From Eublepharis macularius (lineage: Eukaryota > Chordata > Lepidosauria > Squamata > Eublepharidae), in assembly GCF_028583425.1 (NCBI RefSeq), contig NC_072806.1, positions 35,076,001 to 35,140,000 on the forward strand: a stretch of DNA of 64,000 nucleotides, written 5' to 3'. The position numbers were made by a program, and so were the translations under genes. Below are positions 22,401 to 34,400 of the stretch, in pieces. Under the pieces are notes generated by a model. It saw only the letters and a list, made by a program, of their open reading frames with translations. It had not been told where the DNA came from and ran no database searches. The first letter of the stretch is position 1. Each line of letters opens with the position of its first letter.

Positions 22401-25400
22401 AAGTTGAAAAAGAACATTGATTTGCACAGTTATGAGATGTTTTGTTGGGGGAAAAAACTCAGCAAGGCAAATCTACTTTGGTAAAGGAACAGGCTTTATA
22501 TGTCAATTGCCGGACTGCAAAAAATAATGAGGCAGACCTAAGCATTCTGTCAGTTTTCTTCCAGTAATCAGGGATCAAAGGATACACAAAACGGTGTTGA
22601 CAAGAAAAGGTTTTGCCTGTTGTTTATTATTATACTTATTTCTTTAGATTATTTGATGCTTCTCCAGAAAACTGCTTGAGACGGCTTGTGACGATTCCAA
22701 ATAAAATAAATGAAAATTTAGAAAACTATTGATAATATAAACCATCACACAAAAGGCACAAAAACCAGGCAGATCCAAAGCATCCATTGACACCGGCAGA
22801 GAATGGTAACAGTCTGTCCAAGCATCTTATGAAACCAGCACAAAATCCAAACAGCAGGGCCAGTTCCCAGAGATAGACGCAGATAAAAGAGTGTCAGGGC
22901 CAAACTACAAGTGACGTCTTACACAGGTTGGACACTTGTCAGCTTCCCTCAAGTTTTGATGGGAAATGTAGGCATCCTGGTCTTGCAGCTGTAATGGAGA
23001 ACCAAGCTGTAAAACCAGGACGCCTACATTTCCCATCAAAACTTGAGGGAAGCTGACAAGTGTCCAACCTGTGTAAGACGTCACTTGTAGTTTGGCCCTC
23101 AGAGTGGGACCTGGGGAAGTCTGGTTCAGTTCCCGCTCTGCCAGCAGTGGCAGAATGAAAGAGTCGTGTGGAAGAGGGGGAGATGACAAGCTTGTGGGGT
23201 GAACGGCATATGGTTCCTCAGAACCTGGATCCGGCCCTGCCTGGCCCCCTAGAAGCCAGCGTTCTTCGCTGTTAGTGACCTTGCTAATAGTTATTGACAA
23301 GCCTGGCTTGATGAATCCATAGCCTTCAAAATAACTTCTCACTAATTCAGGGCTGCATTGCTGACTCGTTTGCTTTCAGATAGTTGACTTCAAAAGTCCG
23401 AGATCAAACATCCTGCATTTGCCCCCCCCCCTTCCCATCAATACGATTATGGGGGGCGGGGTGGATCTCAATTTGCTCTGGAGTGCTTTGCTGAATCTGT
23501 GCCAGGACATTTAGCATCTCAGTGTGAGAGATTAAACATTCACAGGGGAATAATACTCATAATTCCCTAAACAAAGCTGTGGTACTCACGGTCCTCCTGG
23601 TTGGTGGTTGATTGCTCTGGGACTGTTTTGCTTCCCAGGGGTTGCTCTTGGGCATTAAAAAAAAAGTAAATGAAGCTTTCAAGATTCCTTTATGTGAGGA
23701 AGCTCTAATAAGACTTGGTAACGTTGCACACCTTTACTTGCATCCAGGGCTTTTTTTCTGGGAAAAGAGGTGGTGGAACTCAGTGGGTTGCCCTTGGAGA
23801 AAATGGTCACATGGCTGGTGGCCCCGCCCCCTGATCTCCAGACAGAGGGGAGTTGAGATTGCCCTCCGCACCGCTCAGTGGCGCGGAGGGCAATCTCAAC
23901 TCCCCTCTGTCTGGAGATCAGGGGGCGGGGCCACCAGCCATGTGACCATTTTCAAGAGGTTCTACAACTCCGTTCCCCCACGTTCCCCCTGAAAAAAAGC
24001 CCTGCTTGCATCCCTCTTCTAGTTTTCAACCGGTAGCAGAATAATACTGACTCTGCTTCTGTTGGTGGAAATGGGCACCCGCACTTGAGTTACGTCTCGC
24101 TCTTGACAAAGATTTCTGTGTAAATGGAAATGCTTGCATATTCTGTTGCTGGTAAAGTGAAAAATATTGTTGTAACCATATTACAATTTTCATTCCTCTG
24201 GCCACAGAGACTGTCGTTGTCCCTTGTGGGAACCAATGGCAAGAGGAGAGAAAATGGACCTCCTTCATCCTGTGCCTTTTTCTGTCCTAACTTGGATGCT
24301 TTATCTTGTTGGCCTCCTGTTTCCATGGCCCTGTTACAGGAATTGTTTCTTATAAGAATGCCAGCTATTTTCACTGCATGAAAGCTTTCTAGGTGGTGTC
24401 TGACACCTGACATGCAGAACTATCACAGTTTGGTAGTTTTTGGTCTAGAGCAGTTTAATAATATTTCTTAATTATATTTTAATTTTATGTTTGTACATGT
24501 GCACTCGCACACACATTCATCCTGGTTTTCTGTCCAAATTGGCTCCTGAAGGGACTTGCACGAATCAAAGCTCAAGTACGGAGGACAATTAAAACTGAAT
24601 ATAAGTTTCTTAGCAAGAGGCGGGACGAATGAGCGCTCTTCATCTGTCAACCAGACCCCATCCGTGATGGTTGCCTGTTTTGTTTATTTGTTTGGGAGGT
24701 CTATAGGCTGCCTTTCCAAAGATCAGCTCAAGGCAGCTAACAAAGTAAAAACAAAACAATAGAAAATATAATAATCAGGTATAAAATTGGTGCTAAACCT
24801 TAGTACCGTTTGAGAAATTAGAAGGTCATAAAACACCTGTATGCAACTGGCACAAAAAGGATGAGATTAAAACATCAATTAAAAGCTTGGTAAAGGGATA
24901 TTAACAGTAGGGTAGGCTCCAGGCAAGTCTTAGGGGCAGGGAGTGCTGTCCAAAGATGAGGCGCCCCAACTGAAAGCTCTGTTTCTGGTCACCACCTTCC
25001 TCTCCTCTAAAACCAGGGGCACAGAAAGCAGGGTGTAGGGAGAGGCATTTAACTTGTGGCCAAGATGGTATATTCAGTAGTAGTACTTGCAGTGTACCCT
25101 GACTGGGATGGTCCAGGTGAGCCTGATCTTGTCAGATCTCAGAAGCTAAGCAGGGTCGGCCTTGGTTAGTAATTGGATGAGAGACCTCCAACAAACACCA
25201 GGATTGCAGAGACAGGCAATAGCAAACCCCCTCTATTAGTCTCTTGCCATGAAACTTCCGCTAGGGGTCACCATGAGTCAACCATGACTGTAGGGCACTC
25301 TCCACCACACCACACTTGCAGTGTAGGAATGAATGTGTGACACCACCTGAAGGTGACATGTGGTAATTAACACTCTCTGACAGGTTCTTGCCAAATGTTC

Positions 25401-28400
25401 ACATTGAATAATTTGGTAGTTCTAAAGAGGGCTTTTGAGGGGGCAGAACAACTCGATTCCCTTTTTAAGGACATCCCTTCTTTGCACTTCGAATTTGCTG
25501 CTTCTCTGGCATCATTTTCCAGTTTTCTTCAGGGTCTTTTCCTTCAGTCCATGATCCCACCCTGTTTGACAGTTTATGACAGGGGTCATTTTGTAGAAAA
25601 AGAGCTGGAGTAACTCATTAGCATAACTCATTAGCATATGCCACGCCTCTTGCCATGGGCCCAAAATGGCAAAAAGGGGCTGAAAATGGCCGAAAAGGGG
25701 CCCAAAATGGTCAGGACGGGGCCGCTGCTGAGCGGGAGAGTGATCCACCACCTGTCAGAGGCCCGATCCGGGCTGTTTCAGCCCCAATCCAGGCCGAAAG
25801 ACCCAAAATCGCCGAGAGTCAGGTGGGCGGGGACACCTGTCATGTCACCTCTTTGGGGAACTGCCGGAACTGCGTTCCGGCGCGTTCCCCCTCAAAATGA
25901 GCCTGGTTTATGGTGAATGTCATGATGCCGCTTAGCGAATCAGGATAGTTACCTGATGGCATAGCTGAGGGAAAGCAAAGGCAAATATAGTGCCCTTGCT
26001 CTGAAAGGATGTCAGGGGGCAGGAATGTGGATTCAACACTGAGGTAAATGGATCAATGCTCCATGTTTTATTTATTTTTAATTATATATATATAAAATAT
26101 TTTTGTCCTGTGCTCTTTAAGTTTTTTTTTTTTTTTAAAAATAACCTGACTCTTATGACTCAGGATTTCTTCATGATAATTTCTTCATGAGAAATGTTGA
26201 GAAAATGTGGATGCTCAACCAGTATTACCTATTGATGATGGTTTAGGTAAATACGATGTAGGTTTTAGCTGGTTGCCGGCTTTGAGCACCCATGAATTTG
26301 GCTAAGTCTCTTAAAACTCTCCAAGCTACTGGCTGTTGTTATATCTTACGGCAGTGAGTTTCACAGCTTAACTGGACATAATGTGAAGAAGACCTTCTTT
26401 GGTACATTTCAGAGGATGGTTGTGAGGATAAAATGTAGTGTGGGGGGGGAACCATGTATGGCACCCTGAGCTCCTTAGAGAAAGGGGAAGATAAAAATGT
26501 GATTCTTGAGGGGGAGGTCATGGGCTGGGGGTATAAGTTGCCTTGGTAACAGAGCGGCCTTAGCATCCCACCAGACCCATCTCTGCATTGGAGTCTCACA
26601 CTTTCTCAAGCCCACCCTATGAAAAATGATTGAGGGGGGACTTCCTCAGGGAGTGAAAAGTTTGCCACTTTCACCACGTCTCCTATTTCACAGCTAGCTA
26701 TTTTAATTTGATATTCTGTTAATGTTGTTCCAATCACTTAAAACATGGATTTTAAGGTCAGAGTTCAATTCCGAAACCTGTGTCCTGAAATTGCTTTTTT
26801 ATCCCCCAAGGATTTCCAAATTTTGTGAGCTACTGTGGAATATTGGCTACAGATTAAGACTGGCAAGTACTGGGTTCAAAACCCCACTCAGCCGTGAAGT
26901 ATCCTTGAGCAGGTCACTCTCTGTGCCTGACCTACTTTTTAGAGCTGTTGTGAAGCTAAAATGGAGGTTGAGAGGAAGCATGCTTTCTTCTGAGCTCTTC
27001 CCAAGGACAGCAGGACCGAGTACAAGAGACAGTGAGAGAGATTTGAAAAGCTGCAAATTTATTTGGAGGGTTTTTTTGCAAGGAGAGGAAGGAGAACCAA
27101 GAGGTAAAGGAAGGAGAAGGTTTTTTTGGTGTGGACTGAACTCTCTCTTTGGTTTGAAATAGCCAGCCTGATCTTTGCCTGCCGGTCCTTTCTTAAACCT
27201 GTGTTTTTAAAATACAGTTCTTTAACTGCCAGTGCCCATCACTACAGTGGTGTAGAGTATCAGACTGACTGAGAGACCCAGGTTCAAATCCTCGCTGCCA
27301 TGTAAGCTCACTGGGTGACATTGAGTCAGTCACATGCTCTCAGCCTAACCTTCTTCACAGGGTTGTTAGGAGAATAAAATGGAGAACAATGTAAGCCACT
27401 GAGGAGAAAAGCAAGGTATATATCAGGGGTGGCCGGAGCCACATGTGGCTCTTCTAGGCATACTGGCTCCCAGAGGTCTCAGAGTATCGCTGTGGCCATA
27501 CATTTTAGTTTAGTTTATTTCTCTCCCTTTCCTTCTTTCTTTCCGCGTCTTTCCCTCCCTTTTCCTTTTTTCCTTCCTTCTTTCTTTCCATGTCTTTCAT
27601 ATTTTCAGTAAAAATGTTGAGGTTGCTAGGCCTGACTCAGAATATACCTGGGGACTTTGGGGGTGAAGCCTAGCGAGGATGTGACATCACTTTTGTGTTG
27701 TCACTTCCAAGTCAAAGGTCAGGTGATGGCTGTTCCCAAGTTCCACCCCTTCCGATGATGTCACTTCCAGCACACTAGAGCAACCCCCCACCCCTTCCTG
27801 TGACGTCCCTTTGAGGACACTGCCTCTTCATCTGAAGTCACTTCAATGCATCGTGTCTTGCGGCTCTCAAACATCTGACGTTTATTCTATGTGGTTCTTA
27901 CATTAAGCAAGTTTGGCCACCCCTGGTCTATATGAAGCAAATAAATTAATATCAGCCAGCGTGTTTGAAAAATGCTCCGCTGTCTTGAATTCCCCAAACC
28001 GGGCTATATTCTGATCCATTTCCTCATCCCATTTCTCCTTTTTTCTTTTCCTTCAAGAAATTGGCAGCGGAGTGTCAGAGTGCTGGATTCCCGGGCACCC
28101 TCATTCCATACAAGTGCGACCTCTCCGTGGAAGAGGAGATCCTCTCCATGTTCTCTGCCATCAAGACGCTCCACCAGGGGGTTGACGTCTGCATCAACAA
28201 CGCTGGACTGGCTCGCCCGGAGCCCTTGCTGTCTGGCAAGACGGAGGGCTGGAGGACAATGCTTGACGTGAGTAGGAGAGAAATGTGATTTTTAGGAGAA
28301 ACCGAGTCGATCCAAAACAAGTCTGAGATGAGAGAGAGGCCTCTTTCTCGCAGAAATGTGTGCTGTTTTGCTTCAGGGAGCTTACATGGCACACTCCTCT

Positions 28401-31400
28401 GTATAGAAAAATTTCCCTCCACATAGAAAATCGACCTGTCAGGGAGAATGTTAGGAGACTGTAGTTTTTTCTATGTGAGGGGATTTTTGGAAGACGTATT
28501 GTGTGAATTTTTTATCTGCAGTCTGAAGCGGTACAACTCAGATGCAGTTTATTATCTTAGTGAGAACTAGGTCTGGGCTGCAGACAGCATGTAGGGTATC
28601 ACATGATTTTTCTGTCCAGAAAACCCCTCCCTGCATGCAGAAAATTGGCATTTCAAGGATACGGGTTGACTAAAAGGCTCAAGCAAAGGCTCTGTGCAGT
28701 CCAGAACTGTTTTTCTAAGAGCAGTCAAGTGAATGTTCCTGTGAAGGCAGCAAGCAGGGCCTGACAGCAATGGCTCTCGTCTGCTATTGCCCCATCTAGT
28801 AGAGGCCAATCCATGAAATTCAGCATATAGCCTTGGAAGTCATACAGCGGGCTGATGTTGGCTAATGTTGTTGGGAGCTGGCACAGTGAGGGGGGGGGGC
28901 GTGTCCACTAAAGGTTCAGCTGAGCCCAAGCCATTACCGGCAATTGCGTAAAATCATGTCATTCTATGATTTTAATTAATAGATCTTTTAGTCCTTCAGT
29001 CTGTGATAGAGAATAGTGATAATACCAGAGAAGAATCTTAAAATGTGCCCTGAAATGAGGTAGGCAGCCCAATGGCCCCTGCTGTCTCAAGGAGTTCTCA
29101 CTTCCCCCCCACCCCTGCAAGGCCTTGGTTCCCAAGGACCCCTGCTGTATCCCATTTTACACCTTTGCCATTTTCTCTCTGACTTGAGCAAAGGCCTCTC
29201 TAACCCTTCTTTCCCCCTTCTGTTCTGCAACTCTGGCCCTTGCATCAAGATGCGGGCCAAGGACTCCTTAACCCCTTTGTAGCCTTCATGGAAAGCAGTG
29301 GAGCCTTAGTTACCACTTTGGTGAGCCGTGCTAAAGGCAAAAGAAAGGCACTAATGAGGAATATAAGGGGAGAAATTGGCCAAAGCCTCGGTGGTTGTTT
29401 TTTCTGGGAAGGAAGGGGTTAAGGAGCCCTTTGCCTTATGGAAGTCAGTGGGTGGGGTCAGCATTGCCAGCTGTTACTCAGTTCAATAGCCCCTGTTAAA
29501 AATTAGCAGGCATTGTGCCTCTACTCCACTTCCTCTTTGACCCCTGTTCCTTTATGGTGTTGAGGCCTGAAAATCCTGGGCAAAGTCCCTTCAGGAACTC
29601 CCGTGCATGATGTGTTTACCCTTTTTAGCTGCTGCTTGGTGAATGATTCCTTACTCATCAACCACGCTGTTTGCATGTAGAGATTTGTGGTGATAGTTTG
29701 TACACACCTCATTCATAATATTGAATCATGGCTGGTTTTTGGAGAACCCCCCTCAGATAAAATAAACATTTTCTGTGTCCTGAATCTACTGCCCCTCAGC
29801 TTCATCTTGTCTCTCCAAGTCATCTGTCCGATTTCTTTGTATAGTATATAACCCTCTCCTGCGTACCCCCCCCCAACAGTTGCTTTTTTTCAAAACCTAA
29901 CCATCCCTAAACTCCCCCCCATGCACTCCCTTTGGGACTTATGGGCCATCTTCCTCTTAACCCCAACCAGATCCAACAGGTAATCCCTAGAAAAGCTTCC
30001 AAATGAGAAGCTTTGGTGTCCAGGTATGCCTCTCAATTAAGCGCTGTCTGAAAGAAAGGTGGCCAGGGTGAGGTAGATGGAAGTTGAGATGAATAGATGC
30101 CCTTAGCACATTCCATTCCATTATTATTGTTGTTGTTTGTTTGTTTATTGGGCTTATAGTCTGCTCTCCCCACAAAGCTGGCTCAGAGAGGATCACAACC
30201 CGATTAAGATGCAATACAATATACAATAAATAATATATAGCTAAAAACAATTTAAAACTGGCAGCAAAATTTAAACAGACAGCGGATTTCACAGTCCTGC
30301 AAGATCACTGGGTCTGCGGAGGCTAATATACAGCAATGAGCTAAAAACCAGGAGGGGGGTCTCCCCCTGCCCCTCAGTAGGACGCCGAGAGGAGACCCGC
30401 CCTCCTCAAGCACCAAAAGTCTGGCGGAACATCTCTGTCTTACAGGCCCGGTGGAATGCTAAAAGATCCCGCTGGGCCCGAGTTGTCTCAGACAGAGAGT
30501 TCCACCAGGTTGGGGCCAGGGCCGAGAAGGCCCGGGCCCTGGTCGAGGCAAGATGGATCTCCTTGGGGCCGGGGATCTCCAGAAGATGTTTCCCTTCTGA
30601 GTGAAGTGCCCTCCGGGGTATATAGGGTGAGAGGCTTGGCCCATTTTCATACCTTTGAAAATTTCTAAAACTTAGAATTGGCATAACCTGCTGTAGTTTT
30701 CAGATTGTTTCTTCCCTTTTTCTTTGCAGTGTGCCTGAGTGCAGTGGTTAGAACAAAGTGCAGTAATATTCTCCTTTTGTGCTGAGTTTAATCAGTGTGA
30801 ATTGAATTAAGTCGCAGCATGGAAAGGAACTTGGATGCAATTATGTCAAAAGTCTTTGCTGTTCCGCACATTAATTAATGCATCTATGTGTTGAAGCACG
30901 TGGTTAATGTGAATTGAAAACAATCACAGACAGGACACAAACAGCAGCCTGAACAGAGTTTCGACATCTAGAAGTTCACTGGTGCGTTGGTGCTGCTTGG
31001 GAACTAAGATCAAATAATTTGGAATACCAAAATTCAGGGAGAAGTTTGGAGGAGTATTTTGAACACCTTCATAGCCAACTGGATGGACGGGATCCCTCTT
31101 CTTGCCGCCCCATTCTAGTCTCCATCTCTCCTGTTTGCAAGCTGGCTCTTAGAGGGAAACTCCATGAGAGCCAAGCTACAAGTGAGGAATGACACTTGCC
31201 TGGCAAGTGAACAGACTCACGTGTAATCCTCCCTGTTCACTTGCCCTCCACTTGCGCTCCACTTGATCACGTAGTGATCAAGTGGAGAGCAAGTGAATGG
31301 CAAGTGAACAGGGAGGAATACACGTGAGTCTGTTCACTTGCCAGGCAAGTGTCATTCCTCACTTGTAGCTTGGCTCTGAGACGAGTTATCTGAGTTTGTG

Positions 31401-34400
31401 CAAGTGAACAAACTTACATGTGTTTTCCTATTATTCTTCTGTGCGCTTGCTCATGCAGTCACACACCTGTCGATCCCGTGGATAGACGGGCATGAGTTTC
31501 ATTCCAGGTCCTCCGAGACAGGGGGTGGGGGCATTCAATTCCATGTTCGCCTTGTCTTTGCTCATGTGGATGATAAGGGAAGGGCGGCTGGCTCAGTCCT
31601 CCAGGCACAGCCACACTGGGGCTTCTTTACCAGAAGGGCAGCTTGAAATTTTGAGCTTTTGCAACAATTATTGGTGTGTGTGTGGGGGGGGGGTGGTAGT
31701 ATAAAAGAAACAGGGAAAGGATGGCTGTAATACATCATTTAAACACGTTCATGTCTTCTAGAAAAGCAGTATGTAAAATCCTTGTTAGGGGATTTTTTAA
31801 TGCTCAGAAGAAGGAAAGGGGAGAAATGCCTCAGTTGCCATAATTTCAACCAAGTAATGCAAAGTGGTAAGCTGCAGTACTGCAGTCCAATCTCTGCTCA
31901 CGACCTGAGTTCAATCCTGGCGGAAGCTGGGTTCAAGTAGTTGGCTCAAGGTTGACTCAGGGCCAAGCTACACATGACGAATGACACTTGAATGGCAAGT
32001 GGATTGAGTGGAGGGCAAGTGAACAGGGAGAAATACACTTGTTGTTCAAGTGTCATTCGTCATGTGTAGCTTGGCCCTCAGCCTTCCATCCTTCCGAGGT
32101 TGGTAAAATGAGTACCCAGTTTCCTGGGGGTAAAGTGTAGATGACTGGGGAAGGCAATGGCAAACCACCCCGTAAAAAGTCTGCCAAGAAAATATCATGA
32201 TGCAACGTCCCCCCATGGGTCAGTAATGACTCAGTGCTTGCACAGGGGACTACCTTTACCTTTTAACTTGACTTTTACAAAAAGCATCCTGCCAAGCAAA
32301 GGGTTAAACCAGCCACATCATGCAGTCTTGGATCACGCTCTCCATCCCAACAACAACCAAGTGAGGGATAACAGATGAAAGAGGCGGCGGCGATCAAGCA
32401 TGGAATTGCAGAGCTTTTAAAAATCATGAAAAAGAAAGTTCATGTTAGAAAACAAAATGAAAGTGGTTTGTGGCCACTACAGCTTTTAACAGAACAGGGA
32501 GGATACGCTAGAGAAGCAATGGCGAAACAAGTTAATTGGAGCAATTGCACCACCCTGTTCCCAACAAGAATGAAAAGAACGACACAAACACTGTGGGAGA
32601 GAGAGCAGAAACGGAGCAAAACGGATGCTCTGCGCTAGTGACTCTATAGTTGCGAGCCCAAACACTTGCAAATGCAACCACACACCCAGAGATTCCATGA
32701 AATTAGCCGACACGTGTTCTGCTTGGGGGAAAGCCCGCACATGAATGTAAGACCACACACAAATTTGTACACTGGCACAAACTCAGGTAATTTGTGTTGT
32801 GTAGTTCCCCTCTTAGAAAATCTTTTTGACGGCTGAACTTTCCAAAAATGTTAAGGCCTTGTTTTCAGTTAGACTTCACAGAGTAAGGGTGCCCCCTGCC
32901 TGCAGCAGTTTGTTAAAACAGGTGTCAACAGCAAACATCCAGGCAGCACTCAACTCGTGTGTGTGTGTCTTTGTTTCTCGGAGTCCTGCCGTAGTCCTTC
33001 TGTCAATACCACAACAGTGTATCTTGTGGCACTGTAAAAATGCAACACACAATGGCCATTTATTCTGTTGAGAGCTGCTAAGTAAATCAGGATAAGATTG
33101 CACTGTAAGATTCCCAGTGGTTGAGCGCGCATACACCTCCCCCACGGTCAGCAAAATCAAATTAATGGACCATTTTTCTGTATTACCTGTCATTGGCAAA
33201 GCTGTCCAAAGAATGAAGCATCCAGGCATTCTCCATTGTGCTTGGCTCTAGGTCCAGCTGACCGCTCCTCTCCTCAAATTTTAGTATCAGACTTCAGTTA
33301 CCCCTTGTATTCAATTCTGATGCCTACAAGCAACTTTAGAAGCAAAAGTTGGGATGAGAAAAAAGGTTTTAAAAATGCAAACAAACCAATTCATCAAGGA
33401 AGCCTGCTGAACTTATTTTTATTTGGACCAACATGTGGTCTTTGCAGTGATGAGGGCTAGCAGCTTGCCTTGATTTTAAATGAAAGGTGAGATTAACACA
33501 GCATTGAATCCCTGTACCCAGATATTTTCAGAGAACATGTTCCAGATAATGTCAGCATCAACAGTGCCTAAGATCAGAAATGGTGCACCTTAAGCTACAA
33601 GTGAAGGCAAAACCATTTTTATTCTGGAAAGGGGCTCTATTTGCATAACTGAGCGTTGGAAATGAATGGGAGGCCTGCTGATCTGTACCACTAGAACAGG
33701 CTCCAGAATCTCACTCTTTCTGATTGGATTGTTTTAAAGAAAATGGACATAGAAAGGGTCATGGTCAGGAATAGAACCTCCATATTCAGGAACAATCTAC
33801 CTCCCAAGTACCAGGTTCTGGGCTCAAGCAATTAAGATGGAGTAAAGGCTTTCATGCTGTTGCATGAGGCTTTCCAGAGTGCTCTACTGCAAACAGAATA
33901 GGGCCTCCAAATTCAGAGGCAATCTGCATTTAAATTCCAGGTTCCTGGGTAAAACATAAAGGGAAGGGCTGCTGACTTCATTGCATGTGGGCAGGATTCC
34001 TAGAGGCATCTTGCTGGCCACTGTTGGAAAGAAGATACTGGGCTCAGATGGATCTTTGGTCTGACCCAGATTTTTATGTTCTTAACTTAGCACTCTGTAT
34101 GAATGTTAAGCCCCATCAAGCGGCTTCTGACTTATGATGACCCTATGAATGAATGACGTCAAAATGTCCTGTCATTGACAGCCTTGCTCAGGGCTTGCAG
34201 ACTGGAGGCCGTGGCTTCCCTTATTGAGTCAAACCGTCTCATGTTGGGGTTTTCTCATTTCCTACGGCCTCATTGTCTTTTCCAGAGAGTCTAGTCTTCT
34301 CCTGATGTGACCCAAGTATGCAGGCCTCAGTTTAGTCATTTGAGCTTCTAGGGAGAATTCAGGCTTGATTTAAACTAGAACCTACTTATTTGTCTTTTTT

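Noticed and set aside
32375-32638. Open frame of 87 codons on the plus strand in DHRS11 intron 2
   Set aside because: No recognised family, no codon-use signal, and no splice context. Probably chance.
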